From Paludibacteraceae bacterium (GTDB lineage: Bacteria > Bacteroidota > Bacteroidia > Bacteroidales > Paludibacteraceae): 64,000 nt of DNA. Location of the stretch: positions 1 to 64,000 of the forward strand of contig JAFSTB010000010.1 in the NCBI GenBank assembly GCA_017450685.1. Reading direction: 5' to 3'. The notes beneath the pieces are model-generated. The model saw only the letters and a program-made list of their open reading frames with translations. It searched no databases and was not told the origin of the DNA. Positions 25,324 to 33,053 of this stretch are shown piece after piece. The first letter of the stretch is position 1. Every line of letters begins with the position of its first letter. The translations under genes and the position numbers were made by a program.

Positions 25324-27021
25324 TTAGAATTCATATCCGTCTCCGTAAGGCAATGCACCTTCTGCATTAACCACTTGGGATTTGAAGTTCGGATTGACAT
25401 TTTTATCATCAGAAGGAATTGGGAACCAGTTGTATTTTTGTTCAACTTGTTTGAAAGCGTTAGAGTTGCCACGTCCTTCCCAGTGGTAGGCATTAGCGTC
25501 GGCTTTGTCACCGGCAAAGCGGTTGAAGCGTATAAGGTCGGTACGGCGTCGTCCTTCTCCCCAGAACTCGCGGCTCCACTCATCGCAAAGTGTCATCTCG
25601 TCCAACGACTCAAGCGGTTTAGCGTTAGCGCGTGCACGAACAGAGGTATTGATCTCGTTCATAGCGCCGCTGACATCACCTTGGCGGAACATAGCTTCTG
25701 CTTTGGTGAGATGTGCTTCGGCAATACGCATCAGAGGTATGTCGGTGTCAGCCCATTCGGAGTCGGAGCCTATAGGTTTAGCAAGCGAATCGGCAGTGGA
25801 ATAGACATCTGTGAACTTCGGGCAAGCCCATGAAGCGTAGAAGTCGCCGGCCATACCGCCTGACAGTTTCCACGTATTGGGGTTCCCCTCTACATACGAG
25901 CAGAGAATAGCGCGATCGTCTTTAGCATACTCTCGCATGTGATACTCATCGGCCTTGATGGTGTCGGCAGCAGTCTGTGAGACAAACTTATAGACGAACT
26001 GCGGTGAAGAGCGGAAACATTTCCAGTTGGCTGAGCATCCCCAAGGCACCATACCACCGTCGCGTGTTGCAGCAATGGCGAATTGCGAGCCACAATAGGT
26101 ACGGCAGTAGTTACCGTCTTGATAAACGAGCAATACTGCTTCGTTCTGTGCGCCATTGATATCATTATCACCCATAAAGAGTTGTTGATAAGCGGTATAG
26201 GTGATACCCTCTTTGTTAGTCTTGGATGTAGTGTGCAGTGTGTAGCCACATTTTAAAGCATTATCGGCAGCCTTTTGTGCGTCTGCCCATTTTGCCTCAC
26301 CTGTATATACCTCAGCGTTAAGATACAAGCGTGAGAGAAGAAGCCATGCGGCTGCTTGGTCCACACGATAGAGTTGTATTCTTGTGGCGGGGAGTTGTGA
26401 TGTTAAGTCTTTTAGTTCGGTCTCGAGCCAAGCATATAGTTGCGGTCTGGTACGGAACTCTGGGTATTCGTTACTATTGCCTTCCATGAAAGGTGCTACA
26501 TAGAACATATCGAGCATATACCAATAGTTGAGTGCGCGAATGAAACGCACTTCAGCGCGTTGATCCTTATTATCATCAGCACGGTCAAGGAAAAGGTTGC
26601 AGTATTTGATTACGATAATAAAGCGGTCGTAAAGCATTTTTACGAGTGCGTTTTGTCCGTCCCACTGCATTGTACGCGCCACGTCCACACCCGGGTCGCC
26701 CCATATCCACCAGCCTTCGTCGGTGGGGAACTCGTTCAGTTCCCACATCACACGGTAGAAGCCGGACACACCCTCGTCGGCACCTTCGATGTCGGCAGAG
26801 CCTGCAGGACCTTCCTGACCGGTGGTGGCAAGGGTAGAATAGATCTTTGTAAAGAGAGCATCTTGGTTGAAGCCCGTAGTAGATTTTTTATCTATGGGCT
26901 CGGTGTCAAGGTCTTTAACACAGGCAGTGAGGGCGAGTGTCATCATACCAATCATTGCCCAAACCTTTATATTCTTCATAGTCATAATAGTTGAACGGTT
27001 AATTATTTTTTTCATTTTCAA
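25324..27021 (-). CDS. SusD/RagB-family glycan-binding lipoprotein
   Basis: A 565-residue outer-membrane lipoprotein that lids a SusC pore and binds its substrate. The lipobox is LTAC followed by VKDLDTEP. The helical, TPR-like core (RAEVRFIRALNYWYMLDMF; AAWLLLSRLYLNAEVY) and C-terminal LIRFNRF and NWFPIPSDD are family hallmarks. I use ATG 27021, 16 bases after the susC stop and in an A-rich context; ATG 26979 would give a more typical 20-residue signal peptide and is a real alternative. It is co-transcribed with the SusC gene. Confidence 0.93.
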   Translation of the reverse strand: MKMKKIINRSTIMTMKNIKVWAMIGMMTLALTACVKDLDTEPIDKKSTTGFNQDALFTKIYSTLATTGQEGPAGSADIEGADEGVSGFYRVMWELNEFPTDEGWWIWGDPGVDVARTMQWDGQNALVKMLYDRFIIVIKYCNLFLDRADDNKDQRAEVRFIRALNYWYMLDMFYVAPFMEGNSNEYPEFRTRPQLYAWLETELKDLTSQLPATRIQLYRVDQAAAWLLLSRLYLNAEVYTGEAKWADAQKAADNALKCGYTLHTTSKTNKEGITYTAYQQLFMGDNDINGAQNEAVLLVYQDGNYCRTYCGSQFAIAATRDGGMVPWGCSANWKCFRSSPQFVYKFVSQTAADTIKADEYHMREYAKDDRAILCSYVEGNPNTWKLSGGMAGDFYASWACPKFTDVYSTADSLAKPIGSDSEWADTDIPLMRIAEAHLTKAEAMFRQGDVSGAMNEINTSVRARANAKPLESLDEMTLCDEWSREFWGEGRRRTDLIRFNRFAGDKADANAYHWEGRGNSNAFKQVEQKYNWFPIPSDDKNVNPNFKSQVVNAEGALPYGDGYEF

Positions 27022-27037
27022 GCGTGATGCTCACACA

Positions 27038-30000
27038 TTAGAATTGCAGGTTCAGACCGAGAACGGTTGTCATGGAACGTGGGTACAGGTTGTTGTCTAT
27101 ACCTCCGAACACTTCGGGGTCGAGTCCTGAATACTTGGAGATGACGAATGGGTTGCTGACGGTGCAGAATACACGTCCTTGCAGTTGCGGGCGTTTGAAC
27201 GACCAACCGAAGGTAATGTTGTCGCAACGCAAGAAGGAAGCGTTCTCAACGAAGTAGTCGGTAGCATACCATTTATCGAACGTAGCGCCGGTGCCTTCAG
27301 GATTAGTGTAGATTTGGTCGGAACGCATATTGTCCTCATAATAGGTATGGAAGCACTCGTAGAGGATACCGTGCACATAGTTATCTTTATTGAAGTTATC
27401 TCGTGTGAGGTTCTGCAATTGTGAGGCTTTAACATCGTTATATACATAGTTGCCGATGTTGGAGCGGAAGGAGATACCGAGGTCGAAATCGTAGAACAAG
27501 AATTTCATCTGGAAGCCCATAGTAACAGGAGCCGCAGGGTTGTGGTAATAGTACTTATCTGTTTCAGTGATAGTTCCGTCGCCATCGCGGTCAACCACAT
27601 ACCAGAATTTCTCGCCATTCTCGCGAACGCCTGATTTGGCTTGATAGACATAGAAGGAAGAGGCGGCGTGTCCTTTGGCGTGTTGTTGAATAGTGTTACC
27701 TACACCTGACGAGATACCGCCGGTGTTAACAGGTGCTTCTTCTTCACCGTTATTGAGTTTGATGATCTTGTTTTGGTTCCAAGTGACGTTATATCCGAAG
27801 TCCCATTTGAACTTACGTCCGTAGTTAAGAATGACAGCGTTGATAGCGAACTCCACACCTTGGTTGCTGAGTGCGCCTACGTTCGACATTATATAGTTAC
27901 GGAAGTTCGTACCGGCAGCCACGCGGACGTTGTTCAACAGGTCATCGGTACGGCGGTAGTAGTAGTCGAGGCTACCAGAAATACGGTTGTTGAGGAAAGC
28001 GTAGTCGATACCTACGTTGTAGGTTGTTGTCTTTTCCCAAGTCAGGCGGGGGTTGTAGCCTTCTGGACGGTAACTATAATAGAGGATGTTGCCGTTGATA
28101 TCTTTCACTTCATCTACTATTTCAAGAGCTTTATTTTCAGTAGCAAGGTTCGATCCACCTACGGGATAGTAGGCTTGGTAGTTCTTTGTCTTTGTATATT
28201 GTTCGAGATAAGCGTAGTCGCCAATACCTTCTTGCTGACCTGTTATACCGTAACCGAGACGCAGTTTGAGGTCATCGAGCCACGACACATCTTTCATGAA
28301 AGTCTCTTTGATCTTCCATCCCAGAGCCACCGATGGGAAGTATCCCCAGCGGTTTGATTTGGCGAAGCGTGATGAGCCGTCAGCACGGAAAGTGGCGGTT
28401 ACCATCAGTTGGTTCCAACCGATGTAGTTCATGCGGCCAAAGAAAGAAACGAGATAACTCTCTGACTTTGACTCGTTAGTTGAGTAGTTGGCTTCCATTC
28501 CTGCGAGCGAGTTACCTTTCTGATCCACTTTGAGTGAGGTGGGTTGATAGTAACCGTTACCTACTGTATAATAGTCGTTATAGAAGTGTTGCCACTCATA
28601 ACCTGCCATTATGTCGAAGTGTTGGGTCTCGGTGAAGTCTTTATAGTACTGAACGTAAGCGTTGAACTGGAGGTTGTACTTATGTTTCTTCTCGTACCCT
28701 TCGTATCCGTAGTAGTGGCTGCCTGAGCCGAGGGGTGAGTTAGAGAATTTCTGTTTACCATAGGAGTAGTCAGCGCCGAAGTTAGCATGCAGACGCATAT
28801 CCTCGAAGCCATGGATCTTATAGTCAGCCTCAAGGTTTCCCACGAAAGCGCCTGAGTTGGCAATGCTGGACTGTTGGTTGAGTTGTGCCACCGGATTGCG
28901 TGTGGTGTTATCCTTAGGCATGAGTGTCCATGCGGGGTCATCGTAGGCAGAGGTCTGTGTAGGCTGGAAATAGCCGCCGAACATATTGTCGGCATCGGCT
29001 TTTGAGAGCAGCACATCACCATATATACCTCTTGCGCCGTTCTCACCCACTCTGACGGGTTGTGTAGGATCCATTGAGAGTGAAGCGCCCACCACGCCGG
29101 GTTCGTAACTATTGTAGATATACATACCTTTGGCGTTAAGATTGAAGGTGAGGTGTTTGTTCAGGAAGGAGGGATTGAGGTTGAGGGCGGCTGTAACACG
29201 CTGCATCTGTGAGGTTTTGATAGTACCGTTGTTGAGTGTGTAGCCTACAGAAGCGCGATAAGGCATATTCTTCGTACCGCCCATAATGGATATGTTATGG
29301 TCGGTGGAGATAGCGGTGCGATAGACCTCTTTTTGCCAGTCGGTGTTTTCCGTACCGAGGTATTTCATTTGTTCAGCCGAATAGCCGAGCGACATAGCAT
29401 AAGCGCGTACGTCATCGCCTGAGAGGGTTCTGAGTTTATTGGTGAGTGTACCGAAGGAGACGTTACCGTCGTAGGTCACTTTGGGTTTTTGTCCTGCCGA
29501 ACCTTTCTTAGTGGTGATGATGATTACACCGTTAGAAGCGCGTGAACCGTAGATGGCAGTAGCAGAAGCGTCTTTGAGGACGGTGAAGGTCTCAATATCA
29601 GATGGGTTAACCATCGACAGGGGGTTAGCGGCGCCAGGGATACCGTTGTTATCCATTGCCAGTCCGTCGATGACGATAAGAGGGCTGTTGCTGGCGTTGA
29701 GTGACGAACCGCCGCGGATACGAATGGTGGAACTACCGCCGGGTGTACCGCCGTCGCTGGTGACAGCCACACCGGCTATCTTACCGGAGATCATGTCTTG
29801 CGCGTTGGTTTGCAGACCTTTGTTCATATCATCGGGCTTGATGGCGGTGACCGAACCGGTGGCATCGTTTTTCTTCACTACGCCATAACCTACCACCACC
29901 ACTTCGTCCAGCACCTCAGTATCTTCGCCGAGGCGTATGTCCATAACGGCTTGTGCGGGCAGTTCTTGTGTCTTATAACCTATATAGGAGATAGACAACT

Positions 30001-30217
30001 TAGCACCGTTGGCAACGGTGATGGCGAAGTTACCGTCGAAGTCGGTAATCGTACCGTTGGTGGTACCCATTTCCAATATTGAAGCACCTATGATAGGTTC
30101 GCCATTTGCTTTGTCAATAACCGTACCGGTTACTGCCATCTGCGCAAAAGCCATAGTGCCGATAGTGAGCAGCAGGCTCAAAAGCGCGAAACGAGAGGAA
30201 TAAAATATCTGTTTCAT
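27038..30217 (-). CDS. SusC/RagA-family TonB-linked outer-membrane transporter
   Basis: A 1059-residue TonB-dependent pore that imports bound glycans across the outer membrane. After the signal peptide (ending TMAFAQ) comes the CarboxypepD_reg-like domain (VTGTVIDKANGEPIIGA to ISYIGYKTQEL). Next is the DEVVVVGYG motif, then the plug (GSVTAI to RIRGGSSLNASNSPLIVIDG), and a long beta barrel ending in the aromatic LGLNLQF. Size is normal. The partner SusD gene follows by 16 bases. There is no STN domain, so signalling through an anti-sigma factor is not expected. Confidence 0.95.
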   Translation of the reverse strand: MKQIFYSSRFALLSLLLTIGTMAFAQMAVTGTVIDKANGEPIIGASILEMGTTNGTITDFDGNFAITVANGAKLSISYIGYKTQELPAQAVMDIRLGEDTEVLDEVVVVGYGVVKKNDATGSVTAIKPDDMNKGLQTNAQDMISGKIAGVAVTSDGGTPGGSSTIRIRGGSSLNASNSPLIVIDGLAMDNNGIPGAANPLSMVNPSDIETFTVLKDASATAIYGSRASNGVIIITTKKGSAGQKPKVTYDGNVSFGTLTNKLRTLSGDDVRAYAMSLGYSAEQMKYLGTENTDWQKEVYRTAISTDHNISIMGGTKNMPYRASVGYTLNNGTIKTSQMQRVTAALNLNPSFLNKHLTFNLNAKGMYIYNSYEPGVVGASLSMDPTQPVRVGENGARGIYGDVLLSKADADNMFGGYFQPTQTSAYDDPAWTLMPKDNTTRNPVAQLNQQSSIANSGAFVGNLEADYKIHGFEDMRLHANFGADYSYGKQKFSNSPLGSGSHYYGYEGYEKKHKYNLQFNAYVQYYKDFTETQHFDIMAGYEWQHFYNDYYTVGNGYYQPTSLKVDQKGNSLAGMEANYSTNESKSESYLVSFFGRMNYIGWNQLMVTATFRADGSSRFAKSNRWGYFPSVALGWKIKETFMKDVSWLDDLKLRLGYGITGQQEGIGDYAYLEQYTKTKNYQAYYPVGGSNLATENKALEIVDEVKDINGNILYYSYRPEGYNPRLTWEKTTTYNVGIDYAFLNNRISGSLDYYYRRTDDLLNNVRVAAGTNFRNYIMSNVGALSNQGVEFAINAVILNYGRKFKWDFGYNVTWNQNKIIKLNNGEEEAPVNTGGISSGVGNTIQQHAKGHAASSFYVYQAKSGVRENGEKFWYVVDRDGDGTITETDKYYYHNPAAPVTMGFQMKFLFYDFDLGISFRSNIGNYVYNDVKASQLQNLTRDNFNKDNYVHGILYECFHTYYEDNMRSDQIYTNPEGTGATFDKWYATDYFVENASFLRCDNITFGWSFKRPQLQGRVFCTVSNPFVISKYSGLDPEVFGGIDNNLYPRSMTTVLGLNLQF

Positions 30218-30223
30218 AGGTGT

Positions 30224-31384
30224 CTATTGTTTAAGCTTATATTTGGTTTCATTATATTCAATCGAACCGTCGGAGGTGTTCCACGAAGCGAAAGGCATTT
30301 GGAACAGCACTTCCTGATCTTCGGGCAGAGCCTGTTCGGGCGTTTGTACTTCGCCTGCCACTGTAATGCTCCTTTCAACGTGTCTGGTACCGTAGAGAGC
30401 CACATCAAACTTACGTGCGTTGGTGATGGCAACGGGTGACCAAACGGCATCTGTAACCTCAAACAACGAGTCGGTATAAACGGCTGTTTCTACCTCAGGG
30501 TTGAAATAGCAATCGTCCGACCAGTTACGCTCTTGATACGAGAACGAGCCGGTGTTCTTCTTATCGGCACGGTTGAAGACCATCTCAGAGTTGACAATAC
30601 GTTTGTATCCCACGTTAACAAGATCCATCTTAAAGGTCTGGTATGACTCAAGATATGTTATACCATAATTGCCTTTATTTATGCCCCTTGAGGAAGGTTG
30701 GTCAGCCACTGTGATTTGTGAGGGGATACCTGCATTGGGGAATTCATTAAGGAACCATTGTAATGTATCCTCTTTACCTTTTATATAGGTGTCGTATAAC
30801 TCTTGTATCTTGGCTGTAGTATCTTCTGGTAAAGCAAAGACAACGTTCGTTTTCCAAGCAAGGTAATAGACGGTGTCTAACTTCATTACATAGGTAGTGT
30901 CGTTATAGGCGTAGGTCACGTTAGCGAACTGGTCGTTGAGTGTGCGCAGGTAGGTTGCCTGTGAACCTGCTGTCTTGGCAGTGGTGTAGTCGTCAAGATA
31001 GAGGACACCGTTTTTCCAAGTGAGGTCTTGCTTTTGGTTTTCGAATACGGCACTGACCTGCATTGAGAGGTTATCTTCAGCAGGTGTGGCAGACCAAATG
31101 AGGGAGTCGGTGGTGTCTTCTTCCACACCGTTACCTGTTCTGACAACGCGATAATAACCCACTTTCCCATCGGTGGTATTGTCGTCCAATCGCCATTCGT
31201 AGATAGAGAGAGTCATATCTTCCTTGTTGGCGGAAGAATAGACATAAGTGCCTACCATCGTCTTTAGGGCTATACCATTGGAGATATCCACCGCGTCTTT
31301 CTTCTCGTCGCGGCAAGAGGACAGACCCGACAGTAATCCCGCTGCGAGCAAGGCAACAGAGAAACATTGAGTAGGGATTTTCAT
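30224..31384 (-). CDS. Putative lipoprotein of the glycan-uptake locus
   Basis: A 386-residue protein with a lipoprotein signal (MKIPTQCFSVALLAAGLLSG, lipobox LSSC, then RDEKKD). The rest is probably all beta (repeated YxxxRTGNG, WSATPAEDNLSMQV and MVFNRADKK segments), and I recognise no family. It lies 6 bases upstream of susC and after the sugar transporter gene, so it belongs to the locus. A surface glycan-binding protein is plausible from its position alone; a SusE-type placement would normally be after SusD. Confidence 0.7.
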   Translation of the reverse strand: MKIPTQCFSVALLAAGLLSGLSSCRDEKKDAVDISNGIALKTMVGTYVYSSANKEDMTLSIYEWRLDDNTTDGKVGYYRVVRTGNGVEEDTTDSLIWSATPAEDNLSMQVSAVFENQKQDLTWKNGVLYLDDYTTAKTAGSQATYLRTLNDQFANVTYAYNDTTYVMKLDTVYYLAWKTNVVFALPEDTTAKIQELYDTYIKGKEDTLQWFLNEFPNAGIPSQITVADQPSSRGINKGNYGITYLESYQTFKMDLVNVGYKRIVNSEMVFNRADKKNTGSFSYQERNWSDDCYFNPEVETAVYTDSLFEVTDAVWSPVAITNARKFDVALYGTRHVERSITVAGEVQTPEQALPEDQEVLFQMPFASWNTSDGSIEYNETKYKLKQ

Positions 31385-31435
31385 ATTCTTAGGAGTTGTT
31401 TAGTTAATTGGTATTCATTGCGTTGATTAACAGCC

Positions 31436-32866
31436 TTACTCAGGCATATCAGTATTGACCGTTAAGGCGGCTTTCTTCTTTTCATTGATAGTGAAGACAG
31501 CCAATGCACCGCAGATAAGCAGACATCCTGACACTACGAGCATATATTGTTGCACAGGCACATGCACGGCTTCTATACCGTTCTCGGTGATCACCTCTAC
31601 TATCTTTTCGGGGAAGCAGGACAGCACTTTGCCTCCGCACAGAGCGGCAATTATCTGCGGCAGACAGATGGTGCAGTTGAACAAACCGAGCAACGTACCC
31701 ATGTGTTTGCTGCCTTCTATAGCGTTGGTGAAAAGTGTGAAAGGCAGAGCAAGCATAGCAGCCCAAGCCGCACCTATAAGCACATAACTGACAAACTGCA
31801 CATACTGGTTAGTAAAGAAAAAAGTGGAGATAAAGCCCAATCCGCCCACGAACAGCGAGATGGCGTATGCACCTTTGTTACCCCACTTCTTTTCGAGCCA
31901 CGGCAAGAGCATAGCCCATACCAAAGAGCCGCATGCTTGCACGGCAAAGCATATACCCACCCAGTCGCCTGCTTCTTGGAAAGCGGATACGGACGTATCT
32001 AAACCGTTCCAACCGAAGCACTGCAGAGCCATAGCACCGGAGGTGTAGTTCCACATATAAAGGAAAGCAGCCCAGCAGAAGAACTGCACCAAACCGATGG
32101 TGATGAAAGCGCGAACGACAACATCGTTATTAGAGTTGTTTCCATCTTCTTTTGTTTCTTCCTTTTTCTTGTCCAGCCCGTGGAACTCGGCATATTCCTT
32201 CGGATCCATCTCCTCCACGGCAAAGAAAGTGTAAAGCACACAGATAATCAAAATGGCTGCACCTACATAGAACGACCATTTGACGGAATCAGGTATAACA
32301 CCTTGCGGCGCAACCTTAGATATACCTATCCAAGAGAAGAAATAAGGGAAGACGAATCCTACTATCGATCCGGCATTGCAGAGCGAGGACTGAATGCTGT
32401 AAGCCAAGCCTTTCTGCTCTTCATTGACCATATCGCCCACCATCATCTTAAAGGGCTGCATAGCCACGTTGATACTGGTGTCGAGGAACATGAGAGCGAA
32501 GAAGCCGAACCACATAGCCGAACTCAGGCTCATATAGACTCTCTGCTCAAAATTGAAATCGCCTGCGTTAGGCAGCAGTATCATCACAGCCACAGCCACC
32601 ACAGCACCCACCAGCAGGTAGAACTTACGTCTGCCGAAGAATTTGCCGAACCAGGTGCGGTCAGACAAGATGCCAATCAAAGGTTGCACTATCATTCCCA
32701 TCAGCGGCGGAAGCACCCAGAAGAAAGAGAGTTGGTGAGGATCGGCACCCAATGTAGCGAAAATGCGTGATATATTGGCACTTTGCAGCGCATAGGCAAT
32801 CTGCACACCAAAGAAACCGAAACTTAAATTAAAGAGTTGCTTAATGGAGAGATTACGCTTTTCCAT
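31436..32866 (-). CDS. Major facilitator sugar symporter (SLC45/GPH-like)
   Basis: A 476-residue inner-membrane protein with about 12 membrane segments. The N-terminus (LSIKQLFNLSFGFFGVQIAYALQ) and the loop DRTWFGKFFGRRKFYLLVG are typical of Bacteroidetes transporters near alpha-glucan loci, related to SLC45 sucrose/maltose carriers. It likely moves a disaccharide with protons. It is first in the locus, so inner-membrane uptake is co-expressed with the outer-membrane pair. The sugar is inferred from the neighbouring starch-binding-like protein. Confidence 0.85.
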   Translation of the reverse strand: MEKRNLSIKQLFNLSFGFFGVQIAYALQSANISRIFATLGADPHQLSFFWVLPPLMGMIVQPLIGILSDRTWFGKFFGRRKFYLLVGAVVAVAVMILLPNAGDFNFEQRVYMSLSSAMWFGFFALMFLDTSINVAMQPFKMMVGDMVNEEQKGLAYSIQSSLCNAGSIVGFVFPYFFSWIGISKVAPQGVIPDSVKWSFYVGAAILIICVLYTFFAVEEMDPKEYAEFHGLDKKKEETKEDGNNSNNDVVVRAFITIGLVQFFCWAAFLYMWNYTSGAMALQCFGWNGLDTSVSAFQEAGDWVGICFAVQACGSLVWAMLLPWLEKKWGNKGAYAISLFVGGLGFISTFFFTNQYVQFVSYVLIGAAWAAMLALPFTLFTNAIEGSKHMGTLLGLFNCTICLPQIIAALCGGKVLSCFPEKIVEVITENGIEAVHVPVQQYMLVVSGCLLICGALAVFTINEKKKAALTVNTDMPE

Positions 32867-32892
32867 ATAGATTTTTTGTCAAGTTTGAGTTG

Positions 32893-32924
32893 CAAAGTTA
32901 AAGCGTTTTGACAGAGTGTGCAAA
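32893..32924 (-). promoter_or_regulatory. Promoter of the sugar-uptake locus
   Basis: On the minus strand: TTTG (32924-32921), 20 bases, TAACTTTG (32900-32893), 27 bases upstream of the transporter start. No other such box is seen before susC, so the five genes may form one transcript of about 9 kb. Confidence 0.72.
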
Positions 32925-32934
32925 TTTTTGCACA
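32917..32934. promoter_or_regulatory. Palindrome overlapping the -33 of the uptake-locus promoter
   Basis: TGTGCAAA (32917-32924), TT, TTTGCACA (32927-32934): perfect 8-base half sites. It covers the -33 box of the transporter promoter and ends 16 bases before the -33 of the recQ promoter. This is the position expected for a repressor or activator site; the regulator is unknown. Confidence 0.5.
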
Positions 32935-32950
32935 TTTTTTTTGAAAATAT

Positions 32951-32981
32951 TTTGCAAATTATCGGAAAAACAATACTTTTG
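32951..32981 (+). promoter_or_regulatory. Promoter of the recQ-rimO-HU operon
   Basis: TTTG (32951-32954), 19 bases, TACTTTTG (32974-32981). Transcription should start near 32988, so the ATG at 32916 cannot be used. Confidence 0.7.
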
Positions 32982-33053
32982 CGGCTGAATTTGAACGTGT
33001 GCTCAATATTGTTGGCACAAAAGATTTGTTTATTTGCGTACTTTTTTATAGGT

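Noticed and set aside
26440..26994. 184-codon plus-strand frame inside susD
   Set aside because: Antisense to a convincing SusD protein and without its own promoter or domain.
27773..28357. 194-codon plus-strand frame inside susC
   Set aside because: Antisense to the beta barrel of SusC; no family features and valine-rich, as expected from the complement of the barrel codons.
32180..32770. 196-codon plus-strand frame inside the sugar symporter
   Set aside because: Antisense shadow of a membrane protein; rich in His, Glu and Arg, as the complement of hydrophobic codons would be.
32916..33053. N-terminal extension of the second RecQ from ATG 32916
   Set aside because: It crosses the promoter at 32951-32981 and the peptide does not resemble RecQ; the family start is at 33054.
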